Source: Sphingomonas sp. Leaf242
GTDB taxonomy: Bacteria; Pseudomonadota; Alphaproteobacteria; Sphingomonadales; Sphingomonadaceae
Direction: 5' to 3'
DNA: 64,000 nucleotides
NCBI RefSeq assembly: GCF_001422045.1
Contig: NZ_LMLW01000009.1
Span: 1 to 64,000, forward strand
Part shown: positions 6,561 through 13,457 of the stretch, in pieces
Position numbering within the stretch: the stretch's first letter is position 1
Layout of the letters: every line of letters begins with the position of its first letter
The notes under the pieces: generated by a model
Seen by the model: only the letters and a program-made list of their open reading frames with translations
What the model was told of the DNA's origin: nothing
Databases searched by the model: none
Program-made: the position numbers and the translations under genes

Positions 6561-9157
6561 GGGCGAAACTCCCGGGCGAGCGTTCGCACGTCCGCGGCTG
6601 AGATACAGTTCATGGCGGCTGCGGCATGCGCGCGGCAGGCGTCCATCGTGAGCGTCGCGACGAGCGCCTTGATTTCAGGCACGAGTGCCGGCGCGGACGA
6701 GAGTTCGGTGACGCCGAGCCCGATCAGGATCGGTACCGCGAGCGGATCGGAGGCGAGGCCGCCGCACACGCCGGTCCATTTGCCGTGGACCGCACCGCCT
6801 TCGCAGGTCCGCGCGATCAGGCGCAGAACGGCGGGATGGAGCCCGTCAAGGTCGCTCGCGACCGCCGGATTTCCGCGGTCCATCGCGAGCGCATATTGTG
6901 TCAGGTCGTTGGTGCCGATCGACAGGAAGTCGGCTTCGCTGGCCAGCAGGTCGGCGGTGACCGCGGCGGCGGGTGTCTCGATCATGATGCCAAGCGCGAC
7001 ATGCTCGGTATGCCCGGTCGCGGCGGCAGCGGCGTCAAGTGCGGTGCGGACGCTGCGGAGTTCGGCGAGGCTTGCGATCATCGGGACCATGATCCGGCAC
7101 TGGCCGGCGGGGCGGACCGCGAGGATCGCGCGCAACTGGGCGTCGAGCATCTCGGGATAGGCGAGACCGACGCGGATGCCGCGCAGGCCGAGTGCGGGGT
7201 TTTCTTCCGCGGCGATCGGCAGATAGGGCGCGGGCTTGTCGCCGCCGATGTCGAGCAGGCGGACGATCAGCGGGCGACCGTCGAGCGTGTCGGCGATGCG
7301 CTGGTAGTCGGCGGTCTGTTCCTCGACGCTGGGCGCGCTTTCGCGTTCGAGGAACAGGAATTCGGTGCGGAGCAGTCCGCAGCCTTCGGCGCCGTTGCGG
7401 ACGGCCGCGTCGGCGTCGTCGGCCGAGCCGAGATTGGCGAAGGCTTCGATCCTGACGCCGTCCTGCGTGCGGCATTCCTGCGCGGCGTTGGCAAGTGCGG
7501 CGCGGCGGCGTTCGGTCTGCGCGTCGAACGCGGTTTGCGCGGTCGCCTGCGTTTCGGCGTCCGGTGCGACGTGGAGCAGGCCGGCGCCGGCGTCGAGGAT
7601 CAGCGGCGTGCCCGCCGTGATCTCGGCGAGGGCGGGGCCGACTGCGACCAGGGCGGGCAGGCCCATCGTCGCGGCGAGGATCGCGACGTGCGAGGTCGGA
7701 CCGCCGCGCTCGACGCAGAAGCCGACGATCGACGCGGTGTCGAGGCCGAGCAGATGTGAGGGGAGCAGGTCGTCGGCGAGCAGGATCGTGCCGGGCGGGA
7801 AACTCAGGCGTTCGTCGAGGTCTTCGCCGGCGAGCGCGCGGAGCACCTGGCGTTCGAGATCGAGCATGTCGTCGGCGCGCTCGGCGAGGCGCGCGTCGCC
7901 GGTCGCTTTGAGCGCATCGGCTTGGCCGCGGATCGCGGTGCGCCACGCGTAGGCGGCGCTGTCGTCTTGCGTGATCGCGGCGTGGGCGTCTTCGGTCAGC
8001 GTCGGGTCGTCGAGCAACGCGGTATGCGCGGACAGGATCGCGCGCTCGGCGCCGGTTGCGGTGGCGGATTTGCTTGCGAGACGGGCCGCGACCAAGCCGA
8101 GCGCGGCGTCGAGTGCGGCGCGTTCGGTGGTTGCGCCTGCACCTTCGCGGGTCACCGCGATCTCGGCGAGGCGGAAGAGCCCGGCCTGGCCGATCGCGAT
8201 GCCGGGGGAGGCGGTTACGCCGGGCAGGCGGCCGTCGGCGGGGAGGGTTGTGGCAGGCTTTCGCGCTCCTTGTTCCCCCGCGGAGGCGGGGGCCCAGGAC
8301 CCAGCAGCGCCGTCGTTCGTGATTCCTGGGCCCCCGCCTTCGCGGGGGAACACGGAAGTGGGCGGTGATGCTGCCGGGGGCGTGGGGGCACCGGACCCGG
8401 CCTTCTCGCCCATACCGCCGAGGATCAGGTCGCCGATTGCGGCAAGCGCATCCGCAGCGTCCGGGCCGGTGGCGGCGAGCGTGATCTCATCGCCGAGCTT
8501 TACGCCGAGCGCCATCAGCGCGACCGGGCTGCGGACGTTGCCCTCGCGCTCATCCTTCGTGATTTTGACTTCAGACACGAATTTCCGCGCGATCTCGCCG
8601 ATCCGGGCTGCTGGCCGCGCGTGGATGCCGTGGACCAGTGGCACGACGATCGTGCGGCGGACCGTGTCGCCCTCGACCACCGCCACGTCGGCGGCATCGC
8701 GCGGTTCGAGCGTCATGATCGCCTCGCCTATGCCGACCAGCTTGCCGGTTTCGCGACGAACGATCGTGAAGCGCTCGGGGTTGGTGACGATCACCGGGGT
8801 GATGACCGCGCGCGCTTCGCAGACCAGCAGGTCGAGGTCGAAGCGGATCAGCGGGTCGAGCCGCTGGACGCTTGCGCCCTCGGTCACGCACGGGCTGAAC
8901 CCACGCCCGCCGAGCGCGACCGTGTCGAGCCCGATGTGCATCAGGATCTCGGCGCCCTCTGGCGTACGCAGCGTGATCGCGTGGCCGCTCGCATGGACGC
9001 TGAGCACGACCGCGTCGCACGGTGCGTGCAGGCAGTCGCCGGTCGGATCGACGGCGATCCCGTCGCCCATCATCCGTTCGGCGAAGACCGGGTCGGGGAC
9101 CGCCTCGAGAGGCGATGCCCAGCCCTGGAGGGGCGACGTCAGGATGATCGGCTTCAT
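6557..9157 (-). CDS. ptsP: Fused PTS phosphotransferase EIIA-HPr-EI (NagF type)
   Basis: This 866-residue cytoplasmic protein carries the whole phosphate relay from PEP to NagE. Residues 1-150 are EIIA of the glucose family, with the active His in ILMHIGLD (His74). Residues 168-250 are HPr with GIHARPAA (His179). Residues 313-866 are enzyme I: phospho-His in GGPTSHVAI (His490), then GLRTEFLFLER, DIGGDKPAPYL, SIGTNDLTQY and the C-terminal VCGGLASDP. Fused proteins of this layout serve NAG uptake in Caulobacter and Xanthomonas (nagF). The HPr-EI linker (about 252-312) is enlarged by an in-frame palindromic DNA repeat encoding residues 269-296. The gene starts 4 bases after nagA ends and overlaps nagE by ATGA. 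Confidence 0.92.
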   Translation of the reverse strand: MKPIILTSPLQGWASPLEAVPDPVFAERMMGDGIAVDPTGDCLHAPCDAVVLSVHASGHAITLRTPEGAEILMHIGLDTVALGGRGFSPCVTEGASVQRLDPLIRFDLDLLVCEARAVITPVIVTNPERFTIVRRETGKLVGIGEAIMTLEPRDAADVAVVEGDTVRRTIVVPLVHGIHARPAARIGEIARKFVSEVKITKDEREGNVRSPVALMALGVKLGDEITLAATGPDAADALAAIGDLILGGMGEKAGSGAPTPPAASPPTSVFPREGGGPGITNDGAAGSWAPASAGEQGARKPATTLPADGRLPGVTASPGIAIGQAGLFRLAEIAVTREGAGATTERAALDAALGLVAARLASKSATATGAERAILSAHTALLDDPTLTEDAHAAITQDDSAAYAWRTAIRGQADALKATGDARLAERADDMLDLERQVLRALAGEDLDERLSFPPGTILLADDLLPSHLLGLDTASIVGFCVERGGPTSHVAILAATMGLPALVAVGPALAEITAGTPLILDAGAGLLHVAPDAETQATAQTAFDAQTERRRAALANAAQECRTQDGVRIEAFANLGSADDADAAVRNGAEGCGLLRTEFLFLERESAPSVEEQTADYQRIADTLDGRPLIVRLLDIGGDKPAPYLPIAAEENPALGLRGIRVGLAYPEMLDAQLRAILAVRPAGQCRIMVPMIASLAELRSVRTALDAAAAATGHTEHVALGIMIETPAAAVTADLLASEADFLSIGTNDLTQYALAMDRGNPAVASDLDGLHPAVLRLIARTCEGGAVHGKWTGVCGGLASDPLAVPILIGLGVTELSSAPALVPEIKALVATLTMDACRAHAAAAMNCISAADVRTLAREFRP
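8271..8352. repeat. Palindromic element (GGGGGAAC family) in frame inside the EIIA-HPr-EI gene
   Basis: The arms begin TGTTCCCCCGC and end GCGGGGGAACA; inner arms are GGGGGCCCAGGA and TCCTGGGCCCCC. The element covers 82 bases of coding sequence without a stop in the used frame. A shorter member of the same family is intergenic at 63111-63165. Confidence 0.85.
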
Positions 9158-9161
9158 CGGT

Positions 9162-10355
9162 TCACGTCCTGCCCGCGACGAGTTGGCCGCCGATCCAGGT
9201 GCCCGCGGGCTTCAGATCGGCGGTGAGCGCGACCCAGTCGGCGCGCAGTCCAGGCGCGAGCGCACCGCGTTCGTGCGACAGGCCGAGGAAGGCGGCGGGG
9301 TTGGTCGCCGCCATCGCTGCCGCGGCAGGCACGTCCGCCTGCGTGCGTGCGACGAAGTTGCGGACCGCGCCGGCCATGTCGAGATCGGAGCCGGCGAGCG
9401 TCCCGTCCTCGCCGAAGCACTTGCCGTCCTCGACATGGATCAGCCGCCCCTGAAGGCGGAAATCCTTGTCGACCGCGCCGACCGACGGCATCGCGTCGCT
9501 GACCAGCATCAGCCGGTCGTGGGGGCGGGCATTGAGCGCGAGGCGGAGCGCGGCGTCGTGGACGTGCAGGCCGTCTGCGATCAGCCCGCAATAGACGTGG
9601 CGATCGTCGAGTGCCGCACCGACCACGCCCGGCGCACGGTGGAGCAGCGGCGACATCGCGTTGAACAGATGCGTGATGCCGGAGAGGCCTGCACCGACCG
9701 CGTCGATGATCGTCTCGTAATCCGCATCGGTATGGCCAGCGCTGACGATTACGCCACCGGCGACCAGCCGCGCGATCGACGCCGCATCGGTCAGTTCGGG
9801 GGCGAGCGTCACCATCACGCGACCCTTGCGCGGACGGATCAGCAGTTCGATCATCGCATCGTCGAGCAGCCGGAATTTGGCGGGATCATGGATGCCCTTG
9901 CGCGACGGGTTGATCCACGGACCTTCGATATGCGCGCCGACCACGCCGGGAACGCCCGCCTCGATCGCCGCGTCCATCGCGTCGAGCGTCGCCGCGATCA
10001 CCTCGGGCGTGTCGCTGATCAGCGTCGGCATGAACGCGGTCGTGCCGTACGGGACATGCGCGGCACCGATCGCGGCGATGCCGGCGACGGTCGGCTGGTC
10101 GTTGAGCAGCACGCCACCGCCACCGTTGACCTGCGTGTCGACGAAGCCGGGGACGAGCCAGCCGCCCCCCAGATCGACGACGCGATCGATCGCATCGGAC
10201 GGCGTACCATCGAGTGCGTCGATCGCGGCGATCCGGTCGCCGTCCACGGTGATCGTCGCGCCGTTCAGCAGCGCATCGCGCGTGACGATCGTACCGTTGA
10301 CGAAGTGCATCCGAAGACCGTTCCTACCGTCGTTGCTCATGGTCTCGCCGCTCAT
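9162..10355 (-). CDS. nagA: N-acetylglucosamine-6-phosphate deacetylase
   Basis: NagA removes acetate from GlcNAc-6-phosphate in the cytoplasm, the step after PTS uptake. The 397-residue protein is an amidohydrolase TIM barrel of normal length. Visible motifs are PGFVDTQVNGGGG near the start of the barrel, AHIEGPW (metal-binding Glu), SAGHTDA, THLFNAM and the catalytic Asp in LVSDAM. ATG 10355 is chosen because it overlaps the TGA of the upstream deaminase gene as ATGA, matching the tight spacing of the operon; in-frame ATGs at 10340 and 10310 are alternatives. It is co-transcribed with nagB, ptsP and nagE. Confidence 0.93.
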   Translation of the reverse strand: MSGETMSNDGRNGLRMHFVNGTIVTRDALLNGATITVDGDRIAAIDALDGTPSDAIDRVVDLGGGWLVPGFVDTQVNGGGGVLLNDQPTVAGIAAIGAAHVPYGTTAFMPTLISDTPEVIAATLDAMDAAIEAGVPGVVGAHIEGPWINPSRKGIHDPAKFRLLDDAMIELLIRPRKGRVMVTLAPELTDAASIARLVAGGVIVSAGHTDADYETIIDAVGAGLSGITHLFNAMSPLLHRAPGVVGAALDDRHVYCGLIADGLHVHDAALRLALNARPHDRLMLVSDAMPSVGAVDKDFRLQGRLIHVEDGKCFGEDGTLAGSDLDMAGAVRNFVARTQADVPAAAAMAATNPAAFLGLSHERGALAPGLRADWVALTADLKPAGTWIGGQLVAGRT

Positions 10356-11446
10356 ACCGTCCGCGTGACCTTGCTGAGATGAAGCGGTGCGTCGGGGTTC
10401 AGTCCGCGGCGAAGCGACAGCGCATTCGCCATCCGATAGAAGCTCTGGATCATCAGGATCGGCTCGATCGCCGGGTGCGCGGTCAGCGCGACCGGGGTGC
10501 CGTCGGCATCCGCCTTCGCATCCGCCAGGCAGACGACCGCACCGCGTGCGCGAAATTCCGCCGCCGCCTCGCGGACGCCGTCGCCCGCCGTGTCGGAGGT
10601 CGCGAAGGCGATCACCGGGAAGCCGTCGTTGACGATCGCCATCGGCCCGTGGCGGACTTCGGCGGCGCTGAACGCTTCGGCATGCAGTGCGCAGGTTTCC
10701 TTCAGCTTCAGCGCGGCTTCCTGGGCGATCCCGTAGCCATAGCCGCGGCCGATCACGAACAGGTTGTTGGCGTTCGCCAGCGCGTCGACGATCGGCGACC
10801 AGTCGGCGCCGAATGCGAGCGTCAGCATGTCCGGCAGCGTGTCGACTGCGTTCGCCAGCGCGTCGTTCTGCGACCACGCCGCGGTCAGGCCGGCGAATGC
10901 CGCGAGCGCGCAGATGTAGGATTTGGTCGCCGCGACCGACTTCTCCGGCCCGGCCTTCAGCGCGATCAGCGTGTCGGCCATTTCCGCGAGCGGCGACGTC
11001 TCGTCGTTGACGAACGCGACGACATAGGCGCCGGCATTCTGATACGCGGTGACGGTCGCCAGCAGATCGGGGCTGCGGCCGCTCTGCGATACCGCGATGA
11101 CGAGCGCGGTGCCGGGCGCCATCGGCGCGGCATAGACCGACGATACCGAGGGGGCGGCGGACGCGACGGGTACGCCGAGCAGCGTCTCGATCAGGTACTT
11201 GCCGTAGGTCGCGGCATGATCGGACGAGCCGCGCGCGCACGTCACGACCACGGCAGGCGGTGCGGCACGAAGCCGTTCGCCGAGCGCGGCGAACGCATCG
11301 CGGTTGGCGGACAACAGCCGCGCGACCGCATCGGCGGATTCGGCGGCCTCGCTGAACATCAGCGTCCGGGTTTCGTCGTGCAGCGTTTCGTTTTGAAGCG
11401 TGCCGTCTTGCAGAGTGGACGCGCGGTCCTGGATAGTCTCGTTCAC
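10352..11446 (-). CDS. nagB: Glucosamine-6-phosphate deaminase, NagB-II (SIS domain) type
   Basis: This protein probably converts glucosamine-6-phosphate to fructose-6-phosphate and ammonia. It contains two SIS domains like the isomerase half of GlmS (CARGSSDHAATYGKYL, SQSGRSPDLLATV, ATKSYICALAAF, ...GRGYGYGIAQEAALKLKET) but has no glutaminase domain. SIS proteins of this type next to nagA are the NagB-II deaminases that replace classical NagB. GTG 11446 is chosen because a G-rich ribosome binding site lies about 7 bases before it. ATG 11359 would remove an odd N-terminal extension built from a 15-bp tandem repeat (11370-11414). The stop overlaps the nagA start, and 34 bases separate it from the regulator gene. 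Confidence 0.88.
   Translation of the reverse strand: MNETIQDRASTLQDGTLQNETLHDETRTLMFSEAAESADAVARLLSANRDAFAALGERLRAAPPAVVVTCARGSSDHAATYGKYLIETLLGVPVASAAPSVSSVYAAPMAPGTALVIAVSQSGRSPDLLATVTAYQNAGAYVVAFVNDETSPLAEMADTLIALKAGPEKSVAATKSYICALAAFAGLTAAWSQNDALANAVDTLPDMLTLAFGADWSPIVDALANANNLFVIGRGYGYGIAQEAALKLKETCALHAEAFSAAEVRHGPMAIVNDGFPVIAFATSDTAGDGVREAAAEFRARGAVVCLADAKADADGTPVALTAHPAIEPILMIQSFYRMANALSLRRGLNPDAPLHLSKVTRTV
11370..11414. repeat. 15-bp tandem repeat, three units, at the 5' end of nagB
   Basis: The units start at 11370, 11385 and 11400 and share GT(T/G)(T/C)CGT-n2-TG-AG. In the coding frame they give three copies of a T-L-(Q/H)-(D/N)-(G/E) pentapeptide. Being a multiple of three, the copy number could change without a frameshift. 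Confidence 0.7.
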
Positions 11447-11480
11447 TTGATGCCCCCCGGCCGACGCGCGCGCGCCGACG

Positions 11481-12218
11481 TCAGATGTCGTTGAGTTCGG
11501 CGACGAGGTCGTACGCGTCGCCACGGTAATAGGATTGGGTGAATTCGGCCGCCCGCCCGTCGCGCAGGAACCCGCGGCGTTCGATAAACAGACCCGCATG
11601 CCCCGCATCGACGCCGAGCATCTTGGCGTGTTCGGCGCTGAAATGGACCGCGCGCAGGCGCTGCAACGCGCGCACCTGGCGATTGCCGGCCACTTCGAGC
11701 GCCTTGTACAGCGAGTCCTGCACCGCATCGATCGATGGCAGACAGTATCCCGCGATGGTGGTGTATTCGAGCGCCATCGGCACGTCGTCGGCATAGCGGA
11801 TACGCTGGAAGCGATAGACCGCCGAGCCCGGCGACAGGCCGAGCGAGAGCGACTCCTCGGGCGTGACCATTCCCATCGTCCGGCTAACCCAGGCGCTGCT
11901 CGGCGTGCGGCCGCGCGAGATCATGTCTTCCGAGAACGACGAGAGTTTCGAGAAGCTCTTTTCGACGCGGGTTGCGACGAACGTGCCGGCGCCGCGACGC
12001 CGCGTCAGCAAACCTTCCTCGACCAGCCCGCCGATCGCCTTGCGCACGGTGATGCGCGACACGTCATATTCTACCGCGAGATCGCGCTCGGCTGGAATGG
12101 CGTCGTCCTTCGCCAGCACGTTGCGGTTGATCGCGTCGCGGATCAGCTGCTGGAGCTGGACGTAGAGCGGGGCGGGGTTGCCGTCCCGGAATCGGCCGAT
12201 GCTTGTGGAAAAGGACAT
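11481..12218 (-). CDS. GntR/HutC-family regulator of the NAG locus
   Basis: This is a 245-residue transcription factor. Residues 10-75 are a GntR winged helix-turn-helix (PLYVQLQQLIRDAI, IPAERDLAVEYDVSRITVRKAI, GLLTRRRGAGTFV). Residues 90-240 form a UTRA effector domain. Known HutC-type NagR/DasR/YvoA regulators respond to amino-sugar phosphates, and its place inside the nag operon supports that role here. ATG 12218 (MSFSTSIGRF) is preferred; the frame is open upstream to 12272 but without family-like sequence. Candidate operators resembling TGGTAT/ACCA half-sites occur at 12295-12303 and in the divergent gap at 13157-13370. Confidence 0.9.
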   Translation of the reverse strand: MSFSTSIGRFRDGNPAPLYVQLQQLIRDAINRNVLAKDDAIPAERDLAVEYDVSRITVRKAIGGLVEEGLLTRRRGAGTFVATRVEKSFSKLSSFSEDMISRGRTPSSAWVSRTMGMVTPEESLSLGLSPGSAVYRFQRIRYADDVPMALEYTTIAGYCLPSIDAVQDSLYKALEVAGNRQVRALQRLRAVHFSAEHAKMLGVDAGHAGLFIERRGFLRDGRAAEFTQSYYRGDAYDLVAELNDI

Positions 12219-12304
12219 ATAGGCGACTTTCGCTGATGCCGGAGCGGGCCTCCGATAGATGCAGCCCGGCAACCGATCTGGGATACGTTATGTATTGGTA
12301 TTGT

Positions 12305-13081
12305 TCAAGCGGCTTGATGTAACACGTCTGTAAGAACCGCCTTGAGGGCGCGAACGCGGTCGATGTCGGTGCGGCGTCGCCCTGCGGTCGTGAAGCCGAA
12401 ACGGCGTTCGCGCGCCAGAGCCTCTGCATCGGCAACCTCGTCGAGATCGGATGCAATCGTACCGCACGAGGCGTGGATCTCGACGATCCCGACATCGAGA
12501 AACGCCGCGACATTGTCTGCGTCGATGCCGCTTCCCGCGAGGATGGCGATCCGCCCGCCTGCGCGGCGCTGCAAGGTGGCGAGCATATCGAGGCCGTCGA
12601 TCGCCTTCGGTGCGCCGCCGGACGTCAACACACGGTCGAACCCGAGCGCGATCGCGGCGTCGAGCGCGGCAGGCATGTCGGTGCACAGATCGATCGCGCG
12701 GTGGAGCGTCAGTGATAGTGGCGCGCGCCGCGCTGTGCCTGCCGATCGGGCATGCGCGACCAATGACGCCAGCGTTTCGGTGTCGAGCCTGTGATCTGTG
12801 TGGGTGGCACCGATGACGACGCCGGCAAGACCGGCTTCGGCTGCCGCGGTGATGTCGCCGGCGATCATCGCCAGCTCGCGCGCGGTATAGTGGAACCCGC
12901 CTTCGCGCGGTCTGGCGAGCAAATGGACCGGAATTGGCGCGCTTGCTGCCGCAGCGATCAGCGAAGGTGACGGCGTCAGGCCGCCTAGCGCCAGCGCGGC
13001 GCAGAGTTCGACCCGATCGGCGCCTCCGGCAATGGCGGCGTCCAATCCCGCGATATCGTCGACGCATATCTCCAGCGTCAT
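12305..13081 (-). CDS. cutC: CutC family TIM-barrel protein
   Basis: This 258-residue protein has the CutC signature throughout: LEICVDDIAGLDAAIAGGADRVELC at the N-terminus, then PVHLLARPREGGFHY, GVVIGATH, LHRAID, FDRVLTSGG, ILAGSGI and EIHASCG. CutC was named for copper tolerance in E. coli, but that role has been questioned and its chemistry is unknown. Here it is the first gene of the nag operon, 86 bases before the GntR regulator, which suggests a sugar-related job. ATG 13081 is the family-typical start; the frame continues open upstream without similarity. Confidence 0.88.
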   Translation of the reverse strand: MTLEICVDDIAGLDAAIAGGADRVELCAALALGGLTPSPSLIAAAASAPIPVHLLARPREGGFHYTARELAMIAGDITAAAEAGLAGVVIGATHTDHRLDTETLASLVAHARSAGTARRAPLSLTLHRAIDLCTDMPAALDAAIALGFDRVLTSGGAPKAIDGLDMLATLQRRAGGRIAILAGSGIDADNVAAFLDVGIVEIHASCGTIASDLDEVADAEALARERRFGFTTAGRRRTDIDRVRALKAVLTDVLHQAA

Positions 13082-13457
13082 GGATGCCCTCCCGATCGTC
13101 GTAATTATATTACGTTTGGCCGATCGAATCGCCGGGTTCAATCCCGAACCGCGAGTTTCTTGTAAGAAGTGGTATTACAAGAACTTGGCACCGCAGGCGC
13201 GCACGTGTGTCAAAACGATACGGCGGAATCCGCTAGGCTATTGATACGGCTATATATTATACGATCGCGTGGTTGGTGTCCTGGAGTGGTAACCAAACTG
13301 TAATTTCCGATGGATTCTGAAAATGAATTGGTTATACATTACGCCTGCCGGCCCACTCAAAGAGTAACCAAAACAGTACCAGGTGGCAGGTGATCGAAGC
13401 GACGCCGACAGCGTCGGGGGAAGGCGCTGCGGCGTCGATTAGGAAGGGGTTTCGACA
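13082..13457. promoter_or_regulatory. Divergent control region between the nag operon and the N-glycan operon
   Basis: This 376-base gap is much richer in A+T than its surroundings. It holds a perfect inverted repeat TTCTTGTAA-N9-TTACAAGAA at 13157-13183, and sites sharing a TGGT-A-ACCA style core: TGGTAACCA at 13287-13295, TTGGTTATACATTAC at 13328-13342 and GTAACCA at 13364-13370. An AT-rich patch at 13240-13262 contains TATAAT on the minus strand (13261-13256). The receptor gene's ribosome binding site (AGGAAGGGG) is at 13441-13449. I infer promoters for both operons and binding by the GntR regulator; no binding data are available. Confidence 0.6.

Noticed and set aside
7971-10382. 803-codon open frame on the plus strand opposite ptsP/nagA
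   Set aside because: It lies antisense to clearly conserved genes, is Arg/Ser/Pro-rich and has no family pattern. Such frames are expected from high GC content.
13082-13457. Riboswitch or glmS-type ribozyme upstream of the receptor or nag genes
   Set aside because: No recognised riboswitch core is visible; the inverted repeats look like protein operators.
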